A stretch of DNA of 64,000 nucleotides from an uncultured Clostridia bacterium (GTDB lineage: Bacteria > Bacillota > Clostridia > TANB77 > CAG-508), in assembly GCA_934167755.1 (NCBI GenBank), contig CAKPLT010000001.1:1-64000 (forward strand), read 5' to 3'. The notes under the pieces were generated by a model. That model saw only the letters and a list, made by a program, of their open reading frames with translations. It was not told the origin of the DNA and ran no database searches. A program made the translations under genes and the position numbers. Below, in pieces: positions 59,697 to 64,000 of this stretch (position 1 is its first letter; every line of letters starts with the position of its first letter).

Positions 59697-59708
59697 TTAA
59701 AAAATGTA

Positions 59709-59737
59709 TTGACATATAAAAAAATTTTATATATTAT
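59709..59737 (+). promoter_or_regulatory. parA-parB promoter
   Basis: TTGACA (59709-59714), 17 nt, TATTAT (59732-59737), about 60 nt before the parA ATG. Confidence 0.75.
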
Positions 59738-59797
59738 AGTTAAAGAAATTTTTACAGAAGTAAAAGTACAGTTTTGAAAGAAAGGAATGACGCAAAA

Positions 59798-60562
59798 ATG
59801 GGAAAAGTTATATCAGTAGCAAATCAAAAAGGTGGAGTTGGAAAGACAACAACGACAGTAAATTTAAGTACTTTATTAGCAAAGAAAGGCAAAAAAGTTT
59901 TATTAATAGATACTGATCCACAAGGAAATGCAACAAGTGGATTAGGAATTACAAAAGAACTTGAACTGTCAGTATATGATATTTTGGTTGGAGATACAAC
60001 ATTTAATGAAACTGTTCAAGACACAGCAATAAAAAATTTAAAAATATGCCCATCAAACATAAGTTTGGCAGGTGCTGAGGTAGAACTTGTTTCAATGATG
60101 TCTAGAGAACAAAGATTGAAAGTAAAATTAGATGAAGTTAAAGAACAATATGATTTTGTATTGATAGATTGTCCACCCTCTTTAGGGCTAGTTACATTAA
60201 ATGCGTTTACTGCTTCTGATAGTGTACTAATTCCTGTTCAATGTGAATATTTTGCGCTTGAAGGATTAGGACAACTTTTAAATACTGTAAATTTAGTAAA
60301 AAAACATTTAAATAAAAGCTTAGAAATAGAAGGAGCATTATTAACAATGTATGATGCGAGAACTAATCTTTCTAATCAAGTTGTAAAAGAAGTAAAAAAA
60401 TATTTTGAGGATAAAGTGTATAAAACTGTAATCCCAAGAAATGTAAGATTAAGTGAAGCACCAAGTTATGGAATGCCAATTTCATTATATGATGCAAGAT
60501 CAAAGGGTGCTAAAGCATATGATAAGCTAACAAAAGAATTTTTAAAAAATAATATACAATAA
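59798..60562 (+). CDS. parA: Chromosome partitioning ATPase ParA/Soj
   Basis: 254 aa from the ATG at 59798, with GAAAGGAATG upstream; a TTG 24 nt earlier is rejected. It has the deviant Walker A KGGVGKTTT (about 11-19), DTDPQGNATSGLG (about 40-52) and Walker B LIDCPPSLGL (about 118-127). The full C-terminal region carries RNVRLSEAPSYGMPI. It moves origins with ParB and in B. subtilis also controls DnaA. No clear parS site was seen in the window. Confidence 0.95.
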   Translation: MGKVISVANQKGGVGKTTTTVNLSTLLAKKGKKVLLIDTDPQGNATSGLGITKELELSVYDILVGDTTFNETVQDTAIKNLKICPSNISLAGAEVELVSMMSREQRLKVKLDEVKEQYDFVLIDCPPSLGLVTLNAFTASDSVLIPVQCEYFALEGLGQLLNTVNLVKKHLNKSLEIEGALLTMYDARTNLSNQVVKEVKKYFEDKVYKTVIPRNVRLSEAPSYGMPISLYDARSKGAKAYDKLTKEFLKNNIQ

Positions 60563-60595
60563 TTATTATAATATAAATGATTAGGGGGAATAACT

Positions 60596-61462
60596 ATGCC
60601 AAAAATGACAGGATTGGGAAAAGGATTAGATGCTTTATTTGGTGGTTCACCAATGGAAATTCAAGATGAAGAAAAAGAAGAGGTAGAAAGTAATGAAAAT
60701 TTGAAATTACTTAAAATTACAGAAGTTGAGCCTAATAGAGATCAACCAAGAAAAAATTTTAAACAAGAATCTTTAGAGGAATTGGCAGAATCTATAAAAA
60801 CATATGGTGTAATACAGCCAATTGTGGTATCAAAACAGGATGGATATTACGGAATTATTGCAGGTGAAAGAAGATGGAGAGCTGCTAAAATTGCAGGATT
60901 AGAGGAAATTCCTGCAATTATTAGAGAGTCTGATGAACAAACAAACAAAGAAATTGCGTTGATAGAAAACATACAAAGGGAAGATTTAAATCCATTTGAA
61001 AAGGCTTTAGGAATTCGCCGTTTAATGGAAAAATATGGACTAACACAAGAACAGGTCTCTAAAAAATTAGGAAAAAGTAGAAGTAGTATTTCAAATACTG
61101 TTAGAATATTATATTTAGCACCAGATGTATTAGAACTAGTAAAACAGGGTAAATTAACAGAGGGACATTGTAAAGCATTAGCAGGAATAGAAGATGCAGA
61201 TCGTCAATATGCTGCAGCTTTAAGAATGATTGATAGAGGTGAATCAGTAAGACAAGCAGAAAGTAAAAACAGAATAACAAAAAATGAAAAGAAGATAGAC
61301 CCTAAATATAAATATTTGTATGAAGATATTGAAGATAGATTTCAAGGATTTTTTGGAACAAAGGTTAAGTTAGATCAAGGTAAGAGAAAAGGAAGAATTA
61401 TAATAGAATATCATAATAATGAAGATTTGGAGAGAATGTTAAATTTAATAAAAGATGAATAA
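60596..61462 (+). CDS. parB: Chromosome partitioning protein ParB/Spo0J
   Basis: 288 aa with AGGGGGAA before the ATG and 33 nt after parA. The N-terminal MTGLGKGLDALFGG contacts ParA. The CTPase/ParB core has QPRKNF, GERRWRAAKIAGL (about 100-112) and ENIQREDLNPFEKA. The HTH is TQEQVSKKLGKSRSSISN (about 155-172), and the C-terminal dimer domain is present. It spreads from parS and loads condensin. Confidence 0.95.
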   Translation: MPKMTGLGKGLDALFGGSPMEIQDEEKEEVESNENLKLLKITEVEPNRDQPRKNFKQESLEELAESIKTYGVIQPIVVSKQDGYYGIIAGERRWRAAKIAGLEEIPAIIRESDEQTNKEIALIENIQREDLNPFEKALGIRRLMEKYGLTQEQVSKKLGKSRSSISNTVRILYLAPDVLELVKQGKLTEGHCKALAGIEDADRQYAAALRMIDRGESVRQAESKNRITKNEKKIDPKYKYLYEDIEDRFQGFFGTKVKLDQGKRKGRIIIEYHNNEDLERMLNLIKDE

Positions 61463-61508
61463 AAACACTTAACATAAAATACGAAATAAAAAATAATTAT
61501 AAAAAGTA

Positions 61509-61538
61509 TTGACAAGCGATAGGAAAGTGTGTTAATAT
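61509..61538 (+). promoter_or_regulatory. tRNA-Ser(TGA) promoter
   Basis: TTGACA (61509-61514), 18 nt, TAATAT (61533-61538), 19 nt before the tRNA. Confidence 0.7.
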
Positions 61539-61557
61539 AAGTACTGTCGCGAGACAC

Positions 61558-61649
<92 letters not shown>

Positions 61650-61660
61650 CAAGATAAAGG

Positions 61661-61695
61661 ACATATCATACTTTAAATAGATGATATGTTTTTTA
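61661..61695 (+). terminator. tRNA-Ser terminator
   Basis: ACATATCAT (61661-61669) pairs with ATGATATGT (61681-61689), followed by T5. Confidence 0.85.
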
Positions 61696-61729
61696 TATAA
61701 TAGGAAAGCATCACTTTCCTATTATATAA
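61693..61729. terminator. Second perfect 16-bp hairpin after tRNA-Ser
   Basis: Arms 61693-61708 and 61714-61729 are exact complements with a 5-nt loop. The flanks are A/T-rich on both sides, so it may act in both directions. Confidence 0.7.
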
Positions 61730-61762
61730 TTGAAAATTTTTCTTATTTGTTATTAAAAATTA

Positions 61763-61791
61763 TTGACTGATTATTAAAAATATATTATAAT
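61763..61791 (+). promoter_or_regulatory. tRNA-Ser(GCT) promoter
   Basis: TTGACT (61763-61768), 17 nt, TATAAT (61786-61791), 34 nt before the tRNA. Confidence 0.75.
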
Positions 61792-61825
61792 AAAAACATT
61801 CAGTTAAATTAATTAAATAAAATTT

Positions 61826-61915
61826 GGAGATGTACCCAAGTGGTGAAGGGGACTGTTTGCTAAACAGTTAGGTCGGTAACACGGCGCGGAGGTTCGAACC
61901 CTCTCATCTCCGCCA
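61826..61915 (+). tRNA. tRNA-Ser (anticodon GCT)
   Basis: Acceptor GGAGATG/CATCTCC, anticodon stem ACTGT/ACAGT around TTGCTAA, long variable arm, T-loop GTTCGAACC, encoded CCA. Confidence 0.96.
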
Positions 61916-61920
61916 TATAT

Positions 61921-61950
61921 AAAAGGTGTCTTTTAAAGACATCTTTTATT
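61921..61950 (+). terminator. tRNA-Ser(GCT) terminator
   Basis: AAAAGGTGTC pairs with GACATCTTTT (one G-T pair), then TATTGTT. Confidence 0.75.
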
Positions 61951-62021
61951 GTTATAAATAGCAAAATTTGATGAAAAATAATATCAAAATGGGGAAAAAT
62001 GACGAAAATTTCCAAAAAAAC

Positions 62022-62050
62022 TTGCAAAAAAATAATATATGATTTATAAT
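62022..62050 (+). promoter_or_regulatory. Promoter of the right T4SS cluster
   Basis: TTGCAA (62022-62027), 17 nt, TATAAT (62045-62050), 37 nt before the first pilin ATG. Confidence 0.72.
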
Positions 62051-62086
62051 AAAATTAGAGTAAAGTGAAAAAAAGTAGGTGATGAT

Positions 62087-62455
62087 ATGAAAAAAAACAA
62101 AATAATAAAATTAATTTTTGTATTATTAATAATTTTTATAACACTACTAAGCTTTAATTTAATAGCATATGCAAATGATGCAGCTAGCAATCCGAATTAT
62201 TTTAAACCTGGAGGTCCAGTAAAAGAAAAACAGTTAGAAGACAGGGTAAATATTATTCTTGGAGTAATAAATGTTGTTGGAATAGTTATATCTGTAATTA
62301 CTCTAATGTCTATAGGAATTAAATATATGTTAGGAAGTGTGGAAGAAAAAGCAGAATATAAAAAGACAATGGGGATGTATTTACTTGGAGCGTTTTTAGT
62401 GTTTAGTATAACAACAATACCTAATTTTTTATATAAATTTAGCTCAAAAATTTAA
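62087..62455 (+). CDS. T4SS pilin-like protein 1 (right cluster)
   Basis: 122 aa with TAGGTGAT before the ATG. A signal peptide or first helix (about 7-28, ending AYA) is followed by a polar stretch with NPNYFKPGGPVKE, then two helices (about 55-78 and 95-112) around the conserved GIKYMLGSVEEKAEYKKTM. This motif recurs in pilin-like protein 3, and in altered form in protein 2. The layout matches the VirB2/TrbC-like T4SS pilin family. It is first in an operon read away from parAB. Inferred role: one subunit of a mixed secretion pilus or channel lining. Confidence 0.75.
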   Translation: MKKNKIIKLIFVLLIIFITLLSFNLIAYANDAASNPNYFKPGGPVKEKQLEDRVNIILGVINVVGIVISVITLMSIGIKYMLGSVEEKAEYKKTMGMYLLGAFLVFSITTIPNFLYKFSSKI

Positions 62456-62499
62456 TATAAAAATATTATAAAATCCTAAGTTTAAAGTAGGTGATTGAA

Positions 62500-62904
62500 A
62501 TGATAAAAAATTTAATAACAACATTAATGAAAATATTATTAATATTATTAATTTGCCAAACAGTAAATATACCAATATCAAGAGCAGCAGGATATTTAGA
62601 TGAAACAATAAATGATGCTAATAACTTCATAAATGATGGAAAAAGTGAAGTAAATAAAGATCCAGTAACAGATGATTCAAAATTAAAAAGTGCAAGTAAC
62701 AGAATATATAATATTTTATTAGCAATAGGAATAGTTGCTTCTGTAATAATTGGAGGAATACTAGGAATACAAATAATGTGGGGAAGTGTAGAACAACAAG
62801 TAAAAGCAAAAGAAATGCTAATGCCATATGTAGCTGGATGCAGTGTCACTTTTGGAGCATTTGGAATTTGGAAACTTTGTGTAACAATATTCTCACAATT
62901 ATAA
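62500..62904 (+). CDS. T4SS pilin-like protein 2 (right cluster)
   Basis: 134 aa from the ATG at 62500; an upstream GTG lies inside the AGGTGATT ribosome site and is rejected. Signal helix (about 5-28, ending SRAAG), then an acidic soluble segment of about 40 residues (YLDETINDANNFINDGKSEV), then two helices around GIQIMWGSVEQQVKAKEML. It is a divergent member of the pilin family of its neighbours, with extra cysteines (C-GC-C) near the C-terminus. It lies 44 nt after pilin 1. Confidence 0.7.
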   Translation: MIKNLITTLMKILLILLICQTVNIPISRAAGYLDETINDANNFINDGKSEVNKDPVTDDSKLKSASNRIYNILLAIGIVASVIIGGILGIQIMWGSVEQQVKAKEMLMPYVAGCSVTFGAFGIWKLCVTIFSQL

Positions 62905-62970
62905 AAGTTATTTACATTCTGGAAAAACCAGATTTATTATAAAATTAAGAAATAAAAAGGAGGAGATAAT

Positions 62971-63321
62971 ATGAGTACAAAAACAATGAAAATATTAACA
63001 ACAATTGCAACAATATTGTTAATAATATCTATAGGAACAACAATGGTTTATGGACTTACACCTGACCAATTAACAGGTACTGCACCAACTGATGATGGAA
63101 TACAAACATTAGGAAATAAGATAATAGGTATATTACAAACTCTTGGAATTGTATTGTCTGTAGTAATTTTAATAGTATTAGGTATAAAATATATGATGGG
63201 TTCTGCAGAAGAAAAGGCTGAATATAAAAAGACAATGATACCATATTTAATTGGTGCTGTATGTATATTTTTAGCACCTACAATTGCAAATGTTGTATAT
63301 AAGTTTTTAACATCAAAATAA
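62971..63321 (+). CDS. T4SS pilin-like protein 3 (right cluster)
   Basis: 116 aa with an AAGGAGGAG site before the ATG, the strongest in the cluster. Signal helix (about 7-29, ending VYG), a short polar region (TPDQLTGTAPTDDGIQT), and two helices around GIKYMMGSAEEKAEYKKTM. This is nearly the same core as pilin 1. A strong terminator follows, so this pilin would be made in excess over the machinery genes, fitting a major pilin. Confidence 0.75.
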   Translation: MSTKTMKILTTIATILLIISIGTTMVYGLTPDQLTGTAPTDDGIQTLGNKIIGILQTLGIVLSVVILIVLGIKYMMGSAEEKAEYKKTMIPYLIGAVCIFLAPTIANVVYKFLTSK

Positions 63322-63333
63322 AAAAAATAATTC

Positions 63334-63373
63334 AAAAAAAATCGATAAATACTTCCATTTATCGATTTTTTTT
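63334..63373 (+). terminator. Terminator after pilin 3
   Basis: ATCGATAAAT (63341-63350) pairs with ATTTATCGAT (63357-63366), flanked by A7 and T7. It lies inside the T4SS cluster, so it probably acts as an attenuator. Confidence 0.85.
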
Positions 63374-63418
63374 GCTATAATAAAATAAGATAATTGTATA
63401 AAAACAAAGGAGGAAAAT

Positions 63419-63766
63419 ATGGGAACATATAATTTACCAAGAAATGTAAAAGGAGAAGGCAGAATATTATTTATATTTTCAACAAAATCATTAATAACTA
63501 CATGTTTTGGTGGTGGAATAGGATTAGTTTTTTATGTTATATTTAAAATTTTAGGATTAACAATGGTAGGAATTGTTATAACATTAATTTTGGCTCTAAT
63601 AGGATATACAATAGGTATGTTTAAAATACCAGATACAAATGGATTAGAGATAACAAGAAAAGCTGGTGGAGAAAACATAGATGATATTATAATGAGATAC
63701 ATAAAATTTAAGAAAAATAATAAAAAATTATATGTATATACAAAGGAGGAAAAAACAAATGGATAG
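63419..63766 (+). CDS. PrgI-family T4SS membrane protein (right cluster)
   Basis: 115 aa with AAAGGAGG before the ATG. The N-terminal YNLPRNVKGEGRILFIFSTKSL is typical of PrgI proteins. Two helices follow (about 25-45 and 48-68), then a cytoplasmic part with IPDTNGLEITRKAGGENIDDIIMRYIKFKK. PrgI binds VirB4-type ATPases at the membrane in Gram-positive T4SSs. It overlaps the next gene by 8 nt. It is longer than, and different from, the left-cluster counterpart at 35098. Confidence 0.8.
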   Translation: MGTYNLPRNVKGEGRILFIFSTKSLITTCFGGGIGLVFYVIFKILGLTMVGIVITLILALIGYTIGMFKIPDTNGLEITRKAGGENIDDIIMRYIKFKKNNKKLYVYTKEEKTNG

Positions 63767-64000
63767 TGGATCAACAACTCAACTAATAAAAATGCTTATG
63801 TATATTTTAATACCAATAATAATAGCTGTTTTTGGATTAATTGTTTTTTGGATGTATATTCATCTTAAAGAAAAAAAAGCTCAAGAAAATAAAGAAAAAG
63901 AAGATAGAGGAATAACTCCAACAACCACAAGTAGTCAAAACAAGCAATCCATTTTTAATTTTATGGAATTTGATACTGTAAGAGACAATATGATTATACA
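63759..64000 (+). CDS. VirB4 N-domain-like T4SS partner, partial (right cluster)
   Basis: 80 codons before the window edge, from the ATG at 63759 with AAAGGAGGA inside the upstream gene. One membrane helix (about 10-33, LMYILIPIIIAVFGLIVFWMYI) is followed by a Lys/Glu-rich spacer and then FNFMEFDTVRDNMII, which resembles the start of the VirB4/TraC N-terminal domain. It is probably the counterpart of the 182-aa gene at 43788, but with its own membrane anchor. A VirB4 gene should follow outside the window. Confidence 0.65.
   Translation, partial: MDSGSTTQLIKMLMYILIPIIIAVFGLIVFWMYIHLKEKKAQENKEKEDRGITPTTTSSQNKQSIFNFMEFDTVRDNMII

Noticed and set aside
59620..59800. parS site near parA-parB
   Set aside because: No sequence close to TGTTTCACGTGAAACA was found here or elsewhere on reading. 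The palindromes present are the ACCAGT repeats.

Overview
The window is the replication-origin region of a very AT-rich Gram-positive bacterium, most likely a member of the Clostridia (Bacillota). The evidence is the gene order rpmH-rnpA-yidD-yidC-jag-mnmE-mnmG-rsmG-parA-parB on one side of dnaA and dnaN-recF-gyrB-gyrA on the other, consensus sigma-A promoters, and AGGAGG-type ribosome binding sites. TGA is used as a stop (for example in rnpA), so the code is standard. I cannot name the species. oriC is bipartite: DnaA-box clusters lie on both sides of dnaA, and a DnaA-trio unwinding element sits between dnaA and dnaN. Most genes point away from oriC. The clearest exceptions are the left type IV secretion cluster with its DnaD/DnaC neighbours, a small carbohydrate-binding protein and an XRE regulator.

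Left arm, 1-29.4 kb: a minus-strand surface locus made of a VanW-family protein, a CapA-family protein and three copies of a two-gene module. Gene A encodes a large DUF11/SdrD-B stalk protein with a C-terminal membrane anchor. Gene B encodes a large SpaA/SdrD-B protein, and two of the three copies carry a thioester-type (TQXA-like) domain. In copy 1 A and B are 4 nt apart, in copy 3 they overlap by 8 nt, and in copy 2 they are fused into one 3020-codon ORF. The fused ORF keeps the anchor of A, the signal peptide of B and a relic Shine-Dalgarno sequence at the junction. Copy 3 runs off the left edge of the window.

29.5-37.7 kb: a small carbohydrate-binding protein, a FabG-like reductase, tRNA-Thr/Glu/Lys and a DUF1858 protein. 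These are followed by a plus-strand type IV secretion (T4SS) cluster: VirD4/TraG coupling ATPase, VirB2-like pilin, VirB6-like membrane protein and PrgI/VirB3-like protein, with a 184-nt nested inverted repeat inside it. A DnaD-type primosome protein and a DnaC-type helicase loader come next. 37.7-45.1 kb: gyrA, an XRE regulator with a divergent small gene, then the VirB4 ATPase and a VirB4 N-domain-like partner that the left cluster lacks. 45.1-52.1 kb: gyrB, recF, dnaN, dnaA and oriC.

Right arm, 52.5-64 kb: the conserved rpmH-to-parB block, two tRNA-Ser genes, and a second T4SS cluster (three related pilin-like proteins, PrgI, and the start of a VirB4-partner gene) that runs off the right edge. 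T4SS-like gene sets therefore lie on both sides of oriC, and no relaxase, integrase or attachment site is visible. Together with the repeated A/B surface modules, this is the most unusual biology in the window. Several dispersed palindromes and AT-only simple-sequence tracts are also described.
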